Shown piece by piece: positions 1 through 6,986 of a stretch of DNA of 30,444 bases. Under the pieces are notes generated by a model, which was given only the letters and a program-made list of their open reading frames with translations, had not been told where the DNA came from and made no database searches. Position 1 is the stretch's first letter. Each line of letters opens with the position of its first letter. Where the stretch lies: assembly GCA_027001895.1 (NCBI GenBank), contig JALTLP010000388.1, positions 1 to 30,444 of the forward strand. Reading direction: 5' to 3'. A program made the position numbers and the translations under genes. The DNA comes from Chromatiales bacterium. Its GTDB lineage: Bacteria; Pseudomonadota; Gammaproteobacteria; UBA6429; Thiohalophilaceae.

Positions 1-84
1 TTTAAGTATGCTTTTTGAATCAACAACCTGTTTCCATAAAGGGTACGGCACACGGGAATGAAACAGAATATGTTTCATCCACAT
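1..84 (-). CDS. Possible 5' fragment of a gene running off the window edge
   Basis: A minus-strand frame opens with ATG (a second ATG lies two codons later) and stays open for 28 codons to the window edge. The peptide begins MWMKHILFHSRVPYPLWKQV. It is too short to identify. The R-x-P-x-P-L-W pattern faintly recalls the N-terminus of M90/MtfA-type zinc peptidases, but this is only an impression. No convincing ribosome binding site precedes it, and a short plus-strand frame also crosses the region, so this may not be a gene. Confidence 0.22.
   Translation of the reverse strand, partial: MWMKHILFHSRVPYPLWKQVVDSKSILK
58..78. repeat. 8-bp inverted repeat
   Basis: ATGAAACA and TGTTTCAT are separated by five bases, giving a perfect 8-bp stem just downstream of the zinc-ribbon gene. 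No T-run follows on either strand, so it does not look like a simple intrinsic terminator. Its role is unknown. Confidence 0.3.
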
Positions 85-116
85 GCGGTGGAGACGTTTA
101 AATATAGATAGCAACT

Positions 117-623
117 TTATCGGTGGTAACTGGTGCCATGGCATTTAGGGCATGGTGGAATTTTACCAGCCTTATAAAAATGAAGTTTTTCTTCACACTT
201 GCCACATACTAATGTGCCCGGCCCGGTAACTTCACCTGTATGGTAGCTGGCTGGGTGTACAGCCTTTTCCTTTAACTCTAACAACTCCAAAGTCGTTTTA
301 TCGGCTGTCCGAAACATTAAATCAAGTACTGCACTTTCTAGTAAAGTCGACTCATAACCCAACCAGCCCTGTATTTCGTTACCTGTTTCGGACAGGTACT
401 TTGCAGTATCTGCAACATCACGTTTTAACCATTCAGCCAGTTTTTCTGCCTCCTGCTCGGTAACTTCTCCAAGCTCAACAGCTTTTAGCTTTGCATTATC
501 AACCAGCTTGTGAAAAGCCGATTCAGTTTTTTCTTCAAGCTGATGAAAATCGTTGGCTGCACGTTCATACATTTTTTCATAGGCTGCACCCAATGCATCA
601 ATAGGGTCGGTTTTTTTAGTCAT
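117..623 (-). CDS. Zinc-ribbon-containing protein, YbeL/DUF1451-like
   Basis: A 168-residue soluble protein. Residues 1-120 are charged and mostly helical (rich in Glu, Lys, Ala), with no signal peptide or membrane segment. The C-terminus holds a zinc ribbon with cysteines 140, 143, 158 and 161 in two CxxC knuckles. This architecture matches the DUF1451/YbeL family, whose biochemical role I do not know. The ATG is preceded by GGAG at a spacing of six bases, which fixes the start. It is the last gene of a cbpA-cbpM unit, 14 bases after the cbpM stop, so it is probably co-transcribed with the co-chaperone genes. A link to protein quality control is only suggested by that position. Confidence 0.85.
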   Translation of the reverse strand: MTKKTDPIDALGAAYEKMYERAANDFHQLEEKTESAFHKLVDNAKLKAVELGEVTEQEAEKLAEWLKRDVADTAKYLSETGNEIQGWLGYESTLLESAVLDLMFRTADKTTLELLELKEKAVHPASYHTGEVTGPGTLVCGKCEEKLHFYKAGKIPPCPKCHGTSYHR

Positions 624-637
624 GTTATTCTCCGTTA

Positions 638-949
638 TCAGGTCAGGTAACTACCGTTTATATGTAAGTCGGTTCTTAGCCTTTTAATTTCATCGAGCAA
701 ATCCAGTGCCAGCGCTATTCCGGCAAGGTTAATATCAAGGTCACGTTGCAGGCGCATTGCCGTTCGCGCACGCTGCAAACTGTCGACATTGAAGCGCCAG
801 TTTAATTGTTCCTCGCCAATGGGTTCGATTGCACCGTATTCGACAAGCTCAATAACCCACTCTGCTGGCCTGGAACAGGCCTGACATAAATCGTTCAGGC
901 TTAACTCCAGATGGTCTTCGAGTAAAACTCCGCTTAGTGTTTTTGTCAT
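638..949 (-). CDS. cbpM: Chaperone modulator CbpM
   Basis: A 103-residue protein of the CbpM family, which has a MerR-like fold. In E. coli, CbpM binds the J-domain of CbpA and blocks its stimulation of DnaK. The sequence shows the family pattern of an N-terminal helix-turn-helix-like segment (about residues 15-50, LNDLCQACSRPAEWVIELVE) and a helical C-terminal half with DLDINLAGIALALDLLDEI. It starts five bases after the cbpA stop, with a GGAG motif ten bases upstream of the ATG inside the end of cbpA, so translation is probably coupled. The partner gene immediately upstream strongly supports the call. Confidence 0.9.
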   Translation of the reverse strand: MTKTLSGVLLEDHLELSLNDLCQACSRPAEWVIELVEYGAIEPIGEEQLNWRFNVDSLQRARTAMRLQRDLDINLAGIALALDLLDEIKRLRTDLHINGSYLT

Positions 950-954
950 TTTTA

Positions 955-1908
955 TTACACTCCCATTGCACTACGTGGGTTATAAGCCATTTCTTCCTGC
1001 ATCTTTTTGTATAGTTCTTTTGCTTTGGCAGTATTGGCATCGGGAAGGGTAATCTGCGGAACCACGTATAAATCACCAGCTTTGGCCGCAGGTATACCTT
1101 TGCCTTTTAGTCTTAACTTACGCCCATTCTTTGTGCCCGGTGCTATTTTAAGGTCAACCGGGCCTGCCGGAGTGGGTACTTTTACACTCGCACCCAGGGC
1201 CGCTTCCCAGGGAGCCAAAGGCAGATCCAGATAAACGTCGTGTCCTTCCACACGATACAGACTATGTGGCTTAAATTCTATTTCCAGGTAAAGATCACCT
1301 GCCGGGCCATTTCCCATTCCGGCCGAGCCCTGACCAGCCAGACGTATTTTCTGGCCTTGCTTAACGCCTTTTGGAATTTTTACATTTAAAGTTCGTTGTT
1401 TATTAACCACATGGCCGCTGTTATCAAGTTCGGGCGAGGTTAAAGTAATCGCCCGTGTTGCGCCTTTGTAGGCATCTTCCAGATCAATAAGGACTTTGGC
1501 ATGGTGGTCTTCACCACGTGATCGATAGCCCCGCCGACCCTGATCAGACTGATACGGATTAAAGCCACCCTTACCAAACAGGGACTCAAAAAAGTCACTG
1601 TAAGCTGAAGCATCTCCCTGAGTATAACCGCCACCGGTAAATTCAAAACCGGCATCCCAGTCAGGTGGTGGATTAAAATCACTGCCCGCCTTCCAGTTAG
1701 CCCCAAGCTGGTCGTAAGCTGCACGTTTTTGCGGGTCTTTTAGTACTTCGTAGGCTTCACCCACTTCTTTAAAGCGTTGCTCTGCATCTGCTTCTTTACT
1801 GACATCCGGGTGATACTTTCGTGCCAGTTTTCTGTAGGCACGTTTAATTTCGTCCTGAGTCGCACTGCGCTCAAGCCCCATAATTTTGTAATAATCCTGA
1901 AAATCCAT
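955..1908 (-). CDS. cbpA: Curved DNA-binding protein / DnaJ-like co-chaperone CbpA
   Basis: A 317-residue type II J-domain protein. The J-domain spans about residues 4-70 with the HPD motif (KYHPDVSK). A Gly/Phe-rich linker follows to about residue 130, then two DnaJ C-terminal substrate-binding domains. There is no CxxCxGxG zinc-finger region, which separates it from DnaJ. It is expected to stimulate DnaK ATPase and, by homology, to bind curved DNA. I start at MDFQDYYKIMGL because GGAGAG sits just upstream. A longer reading from an ATG six codons earlier would include the ribosome binding site. The gene heads an operon with cbpM and a zinc-ribbon gene, with a promoter candidate about 60 bases upstream. 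Confidence 0.93.
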   Translation of the reverse strand: MDFQDYYKIMGLERSATQDEIKRAYRKLARKYHPDVSKEADAEQRFKEVGEAYEVLKDPQKRAAYDQLGANWKAGSDFNPPPDWDAGFEFTGGGYTQGDASAYSDFFESLFGKGGFNPYQSDQGRRGYRSRGEDHHAKVLIDLEDAYKGATRAITLTSPELDNSGHVVNKQRTLNVKIPKGVKQGQKIRLAGQGSAGMGNGPAGDLYLEIEFKPHSLYRVEGHDVYLDLPLAPWEAALGASVKVPTPAGPVDLKIAPGTKNGRKLRLKGKGIPAAKAGDLYVVPQITLPDANTAKAKELYKKMQEEMAYNPRSAMGV

Positions 1909-1970
1909 AAACTCTCCAATGAACAATAACTTTTAAAGCAATAGCCCATCTATAAAAAATATACCCTTAA

Positions 1971-1999
1971 TTAATATGGATTAGAAAGGACAATATCAA
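1971..1999 (-). promoter_or_regulatory. Candidate promoter for cbpA (sigma70, overlapping a heat-shock-like motif)
   Basis: On the minus strand TTGATA and TATTAA are separated by 17 bases, a fair sigma70 match. The same stretch reads CTTGATA-N14-CCATATTA, which resembles the sigma32 consensus (CTTGAA ... CCATnT). It lies in the only gap upstream of cbpA. The match was made by eye. Confidence 0.4.
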
Positions 2000-2078
2000 G
2001 GTTGCAGTGACTGTGTATTGCGTTAAATCAATACAAGTCGTTAAATTTTTCCAGCCAACTATTTTTACAGTTCATCTT

Positions 2079-2513
2079 TTACAATTCATCAATGCCTTTA
2101 TTGGCCAGCTGATCAGCTATCTCATTTTCACGGTGGCCGGAATGCCCTTTTACCCACTTCCATTCGATATCATGTTGCTGAATTTCAGCATCAAGCTGCT
2201 GCCAGAGATCGACATTTTTAACCGGCTTTTTACTGGCCGTTTTCCAGCCGCGTTTTTTCCAGTTAGGCATCCATTCGGTAATACCCTGCATTACATATTT
2301 TGAATCGGTGGTCAGGATAATGTTAGACGGCCGGGTTATCGCCTGTAAGCCTTTAATAGCTGCTGTTAATTCCATTCGATTATTGGTCGTGTCTTTTTCG
2401 CCACCGTACAAAGACTTTTCTGTGTCTTTAAAGCGCAGTAACACTCCCCAACCACCTGGCCCCGGGTTGCCGCGGCAAGCGCCGTCTGTAAAAATTTCTA
2501 CACGGTTATCCAT
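2079..2513 (-). CDS. rnhA: Ribonuclease HI
   Basis: A 144-residue RNase HI that cuts the RNA strand of RNA:DNA hybrids, acting on R-loops and primers in the cytoplasm. All catalytic residues are present at the E. coli numbering: Asp10 (FTDGACRGNPG), Glu48 (NNRMEL), Asp70 (TTDSKYV), His124 (VKGHSGH) and Asp134 (NEIADQLA). The basic protrusion (NWKKRGWKTASKKPVKN) is also present. It lies 12 bases downstream of a YafS-like methyltransferase on the same strand. In E. coli yafS and rnhA are neighbours but are separately arranged near dnaQ. Here dnaQ is not beside rnhA, and cbpA follows instead. Confidence 0.97.
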   Translation of the reverse strand: MDNRVEIFTDGACRGNPGPGGWGVLLRFKDTEKSLYGGEKDTTNNRMELTAAIKGLQAITRPSNIILTTDSKYVMQGITEWMPNWKKRGWKTASKKPVKNVDLWQQLDAEIQQHDIEWKWVKGHSGHRENEIADQLANKGIDEL

Positions 2514-2525
2514 ATTGTCTGGCTA

Positions 2526-3347
2526 TCATTCAGCTTGGCCGTCACTATTTTGTTGCTTGTTATTGTCATGTGGCATCATCGGTTCAACAAGACCCGCTAC
2601 CACCTTTTGTGCATGCCAACGGGTTCTTATTGGCGTTAATGTTACGCTTCGTTTGCGCGCAACAATAACATAGCTACCACCAAATATTCTGAACAGCTTG
2701 CTGGTAAACGCTTCAATGATTTTTAGTTTGCTCATAATGCCTTTGTGTTGTATTGGTGGCCGGTAGCAATAGTAATGCGTCATTACAAAGTCAAAACCGA
2801 GCAAGGACAACCAGTCCTTTAAGCGAGTTACCGTATAAAAACGGCCACACCAGGGCACAATACGCCGCCCCAGAAAAAATAAACGCCATAACGAAAACAG
2901 GCCTAAGGGGTTAAAACCTAGAATAACCACATGACCTTCAGCTATCAGTACCCGTTCTACCTCGCGCAGGACATCATGCGGTGTTTTACAAAACTCCAGC
3001 ACATGCGGTAACAACAGTACATCGACTGAATCTGAGGCAAAAGGCAGTAAGTCAGGCAAAGTTTTGCAGCCAGCCCGGTTTAAAGGCTCATCAACAATAA
3101 AATCGCTGACAAAATGATGCGATATACGACTTGAACGTAACAGGTTTTCGTCGCCGGTTAGCCCAACCTGGCCAATATGATAGCCAAACAGGTTTGGCAG
3201 GATTTCATCGAGTTGCTGCTGCTCGATTGTATCGAGGTACTTGCCCAGAGGGGTTTTATACCAATCACGCAGGCACTGCCAGACTCGTGGCGAAGCCGGG
3301 CAGCCCTTGAAAAGGCTTTTATCCCAAAAGTTTCGAGATTTTTCCAT
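2526..3347 (-). CDS. Class I SAM-dependent methyltransferase-like protein, YafS-like
   Basis: A 273-residue protein resembling E. coli YafS. The central part shows later methyltransferase motifs: LPFASDSVDVLLLPHVLEF (motif II-like), then a helix and REVERVLIAEGHVVILGFNP (motif III-like). The usual glycine-rich motif I is not obvious, so SAM binding is a family assumption. A hydrophobic stretch GLFSLWRLFFLGRRIVPW could touch the membrane. The C-terminal 35 residues are polar and probably disordered. Its position next to rnhA and mltD matches the gammaproteobacterial yafS neighbourhood. The substrate is unknown. ATG start; probably co-transcribed with rnhA. Confidence 0.82.
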   Translation of the reverse strand: MEKSRNFWDKSLFKGCPASPRVWQCLRDWYKTPLGKYLDTIEQQQLDEILPNLFGYHIGQVGLTGDENLLRSSRISHHFVSDFIVDEPLNRAGCKTLPDLLPFASDSVDVLLLPHVLEFCKTPHDVLREVERVLIAEGHVVILGFNPLGLFSLWRLFFLGRRIVPWCGRFYTVTRLKDWLSLLGFDFVMTHYYCYRPPIQHKGIMSKLKIIEAFTSKLFRIFGGSYVIVARKRSVTLTPIRTRWHAQKVVAGLVEPMMPHDNNKQQNSDGQAE

Positions 3348-3397
3348 TAATATTCAATAGCTTATAATATATTGTTAAAGTACCCTATAATTCTTAG

Positions 3398-3406
3398 ACT
3401 ATACCA
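3398..3406 (-). promoter_or_regulatory. Candidate extended -10 element for the methyltransferase-rnhA unit
   Basis: The minus strand reads TGGTATAGT, an extended -10 (TGn plus a 5/6 TATAAT match). A weak TTGTGT lies 16 bases upstream of the TATAGT hexamer. It is 51 bases upstream of the methyltransferase ATG. Assigned by eye. Confidence 0.28.
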
Positions 3407-3448
3407 GTATTACCGGACAACACAACAAATTAACACTGTGGCAAAAAT

Positions 3449-3467
3449 ACCGAATAAGTGATTCGGT
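3449..3467. repeat. 7-bp hairpin between the methyltransferase and mltD genes
   Basis: ACCGAAT and ATTCGGT pair perfectly around a 5-base loop. On the minus strand the stem is followed by ATTTTTG, giving a short intrinsic-terminator-like layout. No minus-strand gene ends here, so it could be a leader attenuator, a protein-binding dyad or chance. Confidence 0.35.
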
Positions 3468-3545
3468 AGGCAAACTAAGCCTTCTCTGATGTTGCCCGTT
3501 CAAGTAAAATGATAAGCTAAGTCATTAAACATAAATAAGAAAAAT

Positions 3546-5258
3546 ATGCCTAAAATTCTAATAATAGCATGTTGCCTGTTAGCAACATCATGCAGTTTAC
3601 CAAAGAATCCTGACAACAGTGGCTCGCCTGAAACGTCGCAACTTACCACCAGGCCGGCTGAAGACCTCGCCACTGGCGAAAACAACAACGAATTCGTCAC
3701 TGTTGACGGTGATGCCGCCTACCCGGCCCATGAATTTAATCTGCAACTGGCCTCAACACAAACAACAGAACAAACAAAAAACTTATCTGCCAGCGCAGAC
3801 GATGAAATATTCCCGGTAAACCGTGAACCTGATGATGTTTGGCAACGTCTACGTAGCAAGTTTTCCTTACCGCCTCAAAATAACCGACGACTTGACCAGC
3901 AATTAAGATGGTATATCAAACACCCAGAATATATGAAGCGTGTCTCTGAACGTGCCGCACCTTATTTATACTACATTGCAGAAACGGCAGAAAAAATGAA
4001 TATCCCCAGTGAAATCGCCTTGCTGCCAATTGTAGAAAGTGCCTTTAAACCTTTTGCCTATTCACATGGTCGTGCTTCGGGGATATGGCAGTTTATTCCG
4101 GCAACCGGTAAACGTTTTGGTTTAAAACAAAACTGGTGGTATGACGGTCGACGTGATGTTTATGCATCAACCATTGCAGCCTTTAATCTGCTCACCAGAT
4201 TACAAAAACAATTTAAAGGTGACTGGTTACTTGCCCTGGCGGCATATAACTCTGGCGAAAGAAACGTGCATCGTGCTGTTCGCAGAAATAAACGTCGTGG
4301 CAAGCCAACAGATTTCTGGCACCTTAAACTTCCACCAGAAACACGTGCCTATGTTCCAAAACTGCTTGCACTTAAACGAATTATTGCAAACCCTGAAAAA
4401 TATAATATTAGCTTAACCAGAATTGCAAACGAGCCCTACTTTGAAAAAGTCGATACACAATCTCAGATTGACCTCGCTCGTATTGCAGAGCTTAGTGAAT
4501 TACCGCTTGATGATATCTATAAACTAAACCCGGCCTTTAACCGTTGGGCAACGTCCCCAACCGGCCCGCATTATATTTTATTACCCATTAAACAGGCTCA
4601 GGTTTTTAAAGAAAAACTTGCTAAACTACCGGCTAAACAACGTATTCGCTGGGTTCGGCATAAAATCAGAAAAGGCGAAACCATCAGCCACATTGCAGAC
4701 AAATACCACACCAGTATTTCAAGTATTAAACGTGTTAACCGAATGCGTAAAAACTTTTTACGTGCAGGCCGCAGTTTAACAATTCCCGTTGCCAGTAAAA
4801 AATTACGCAGCTATAAATACAGCGCGGCACAACGTTTAAAGAAACAGCAAAACATCCCGCGTAAAGGTATTAAAATTTCACATATTGTACGTGCCGGCGA
4901 CACATTCTGGAGTCTTTCACGCCGACATAAAGTCAGCATGCGTTCGCTGGCTAAATGGAACGGTATGGCACCACGTGATACTTTAAAGCCGGGACAAAAA
5001 TTAATAATCTGGTCTCGTACCGGCGCCAGTGTGTCGCACAATGATCCTGATGGTTTGTATATTCCAAAGCGTAGAAATATTACGCAACGTATTGGTTACC
5101 GTGTTCGCAATGGTGACTCGCTTGCAAGAATTGCTAGCAAGTTTAAAGTCAGTGTACGTCAATTGCTTCGCTGGAATAAACGTTTGCGAAACAAAAAATA
5201 TTTACACCCTGGTCAGCGTGTTACCCTGTATGTCGATGTTACCCGACAAACCAGTTAA
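3546..5258 (+). CDS. mltD: Membrane-bound lytic murein transglycosylase D
   Basis: A 570-residue outer-membrane lipoprotein that cleaves the MurNAc-GlcNAc bond of peptidoglycan with 1,6-anhydro ring formation. The N-terminus has a short lipoprotein signal (hydrophobic stretch ending LLATSC, lipid on Cys16). The SLT/lysozyme-like domain spans about residues 135-245, with likely catalytic Glu164 in LPIVESAF, followed by GRASGIWQFIPATG and LALAAYNSGERNV. Three LysM modules follow, at about residues 373-415, 443-487 and 517-563, each with G(D/E)T/S and PGQ/AGR-type ends. The spacers are very basic. In E. coli gloB follows mltD; here it does not. The ATG follows a purine-rich AATAAGAAAAAT. Confidence 0.95.
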   Translation: MPKILIIACCLLATSCSLPKNPDNSGSPETSQLTTRPAEDLATGENNNEFVTVDGDAAYPAHEFNLQLASTQTTEQTKNLSASADDEIFPVNREPDDVWQRLRSKFSLPPQNNRRLDQQLRWYIKHPEYMKRVSERAAPYLYYIAETAEKMNIPSEIALLPIVESAFKPFAYSHGRASGIWQFIPATGKRFGLKQNWWYDGRRDVYASTIAAFNLLTRLQKQFKGDWLLALAAYNSGERNVHRAVRRNKRRGKPTDFWHLKLPPETRAYVPKLLALKRIIANPEKYNISLTRIANEPYFEKVDTQSQIDLARIAELSELPLDDIYKLNPAFNRWATSPTGPHYILLPIKQAQVFKEKLAKLPAKQRIRWVRHKIRKGETISHIADKYHTSISSIKRVNRMRKNFLRAGRSLTIPVASKKLRSYKYSAAQRLKKQQNIPRKGIKISHIVRAGDTFWSLSRRHKVSMRSLAKWNGMAPRDTLKPGQKLIIWSRTGASVSHNDPDGLYIPKRRNITQRIGYRVRNGDSLARIASKFKVSVRQLLRWNKRLRNKKYLHPGQRVTLYVDVTRQTS

Positions 5259-5274
5259 TATTTAAAAATACAAG

Positions 5275-5991
5275 ATGAACAAAAACATTCTTACCAATGT
5301 TATTGCAATACTGGTTTGTATTACCGGCATTGCATTTAACTCGACTATTATTCTTACCATCGGTATGTTTGCCCTGTCCGGCGCCATTACTAACTGGCTG
5401 GCCATTCATATGTTGTTTGAAAAAGTGCCCGGACTGTATGGGTCGGGTGTTATTCCGGCCCGCTTTGAGGATTTTAAAAACGGCATTCGGGAACTGATGA
5501 TGAAGCAGTTTTTTACTGAAGAAAACATTGAGCGCTTACTGAGTAATGCCGATGGCCACATACCCGACCTGCACCTTGCCCCTGTAATAGAAAAAGTTGA
5601 TCTTAGCCCGGCATTTGATTCACTGGTTAAAGTCATAATGGAATCGTCCTTCGGCGGCATGCTGGGTATGTTTGGTGGAGAAGAGGCCCTCACTCCGTTA
5701 AAGGAACCTTTCGTGATTAACATGAAGCAATCACTTATCGAGATGACTCAGCAAGACTCCTTTCTGATGCTGCTTAAGGATGAAATTGAACAACCTGATG
5801 TTCTTAAAGAACTTGCCGATAAAGTTGAGCATATAATCGAACAACGTCTCAATGAACTTACACCAGAACTTGTTAAGGAAATAGTACAGACAATGATTAA
5901 AGAACATTTAGGCTGGCTGGTTGTCTGGGGTGGTGTCTTTGGTGGTCTTATCGGCCTTGCTGCTGCTTTATTTAATACTACAATTATCTAA
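5275..5991 (+). CDS. DUF445 family membrane protein
   Basis: A 238-residue protein with two adjacent N-terminal hydrophobic segments (about residues 5-45) and one at the C-terminus (about 213-237), with a charged helical region between. The stretch GAITNWLAIHMLF, followed by a conserved-looking GSGVIPARF, is the DUF445 signature. The topology suggests an inner-membrane protein with a long soluble helical part. Function is unknown. It starts 16 bases after mltD on the same strand, so it is probably read from the mltD transcript, and cvfB follows 38 bases later. A role in envelope maintenance would fit the neighbour but is not shown. Confidence 0.8.
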   Translation: MNKNILTNVIAILVCITGIAFNSTIILTIGMFALSGAITNWLAIHMLFEKVPGLYGSGVIPARFEDFKNGIRELMMKQFFTEENIERLLSNADGHIPDLHLAPVIEKVDLSPAFDSLVKVIMESSFGGMLGMFGGEEALTPLKEPFVINMKQSLIEMTQQDSFLMLLKDEIEQPDVLKELADKVEHIIEQRLNELTPELVKEIVQTMIKEHLGWLVVWGGVFGGLIGLAAALFNTTII

Positions 5992-6029
5992 CCAGCCTTC
6001 AGAAAACCTTTACACAACCGGATAAATGA

Positions 6030-6872
6030 ATGGTTCAGATTGGACAAACAAATACCCTTCGTATTAGCAAATTCGTTGACTACGGTTTATACCTTGATGA
6101 TGGCGATAATGGTGAGATTTTATTACCAAAACGATATATGCCTGATGATTGTAAAGTTGACCAACAGATCGAAGTTTTTATCTACGCCGATTCGGATGAC
6201 ACTCTTATTGCAACAACGCTAAAGCCTTTAGCACAAGTTGGTGAAGCGGCTTATTTAAGAGTCGCCGCCGTAAACAAAGTTGGGGCATTTGTCGACTGGG
6301 GTTTACCAAAAGATATCCTGGTTCCTTTTGCCGAACAACATAAAAAAATGCAGGTTGGTCGTTCCTATATCGTTTACCTTTATCTTGATAAATATGCAGA
6401 CCGCATCGTTGCCTCATCAAAAATAAATAAGTTTATTAAAGATGAAGCACCCACAGACGAAGGACGATATAAACAAAAGCAGCCAGTAGATTTACTGATA
6501 GCAGGCAAAACAGACCTTGGTTATAAGGCAATAATAAACAATACGCACTTTGGCATGCTGTACAGTGCAGATGTTTTTCAGAAGTTACACTATGGTCAGA
6601 AAGTTAAAGGCTATATCAGGAATATTCGCCCTGATAACAAAATTGACCTGACATTGCGACTGGATAACAAAGCCAGTCGTAATAGTCTTGAAGAAAAAAT
6701 ATTGCAGTATCTTGAACAGAATAAAGGTGTATCTTCGCTGACTGATAAAAGTAAACCCGAAGACATCTATCAACAATTTTCTGTCAGCAAATCCAGCTAC
6801 AAAAAGGCGCTGGGTGGCTTATATAAAAAACGGCTGATACAAATTACGAAGGAACATATTCGCCTAGCCTGA
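6030..6872 (+). CDS. S1-domain RNA-binding protein, CvfB/YitL-like
   Basis: A 280-residue cytoplasmic protein made of consecutive S1-like OB-fold units and a C-terminal winged helix, as in CvfB of Gram-positive bacteria. The first unit begins at residue 1 (IGQTNTLRISKFVDYGLYLD and GEILLPKRYMP). The second is near residue 70 (AAYLRVAAVNKVGAFVDWGLPKDILVPFAEQ). A third lies near residues 150-215 (VDLLIAGKTDLGYKAIINN and GMLYSADVF). The winged-helix-like end (about 222-280) includes YQQFSVSKSSYKKALGGLYK. CvfB is tied to virulence and RNA metabolism in Staphylococcus aureus; its role in Proteobacteria is not settled. It is probably the last gene of the mltD transcript. Confidence 0.85.
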   Translation: MVQIGQTNTLRISKFVDYGLYLDDGDNGEILLPKRYMPDDCKVDQQIEVFIYADSDDTLIATTLKPLAQVGEAAYLRVAAVNKVGAFVDWGLPKDILVPFAEQHKKMQVGRSYIVYLYLDKYADRIVASSKINKFIKDEAPTDEGRYKQKQPVDLLIAGKTDLGYKAIINNTHFGMLYSADVFQKLHYGQKVKGYIRNIRPDNKIDLTLRLDNKASRNSLEEKILQYLEQNKGVSSLTDKSKPEDIYQQFSVSKSSYKKALGGLYKKRLIQITKEHIRLA

Positions 6873-6925
6873 TATAGCATCCATTCAGGTAATATTACAT
6901 ATTTTTTTAGGGAAATTTATCATAT

Positions 6926-6954
6926 TTAGCATCGTCAATGACTTCTAGTATGAT
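6926..6954 (+). promoter_or_regulatory. Candidate sigma70 promoter of the cytochrome c / P450 unit
   Basis: TTAGCA and TATGAT are separated by 17 bases in the gap before the cytochrome gene, whose ATG is 32 bases downstream behind a strong AGGGAGG ribosome binding site. This suggests the pair is transcribed independently of cvfB. Confidence 0.42.
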
Positions 6955-6986
6955 ATTATCTTTTCAATTGTCAGGGAGGGATATTA

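Noticed and set aside
2308..2673. Plus-strand reading frame of 121 codons opposite rnhA and the methyltransferase
   Set aside because: Both genes beneath it are clearly real with intact motifs. The antisense peptide shows no family pattern and has no ribosome binding site of note.
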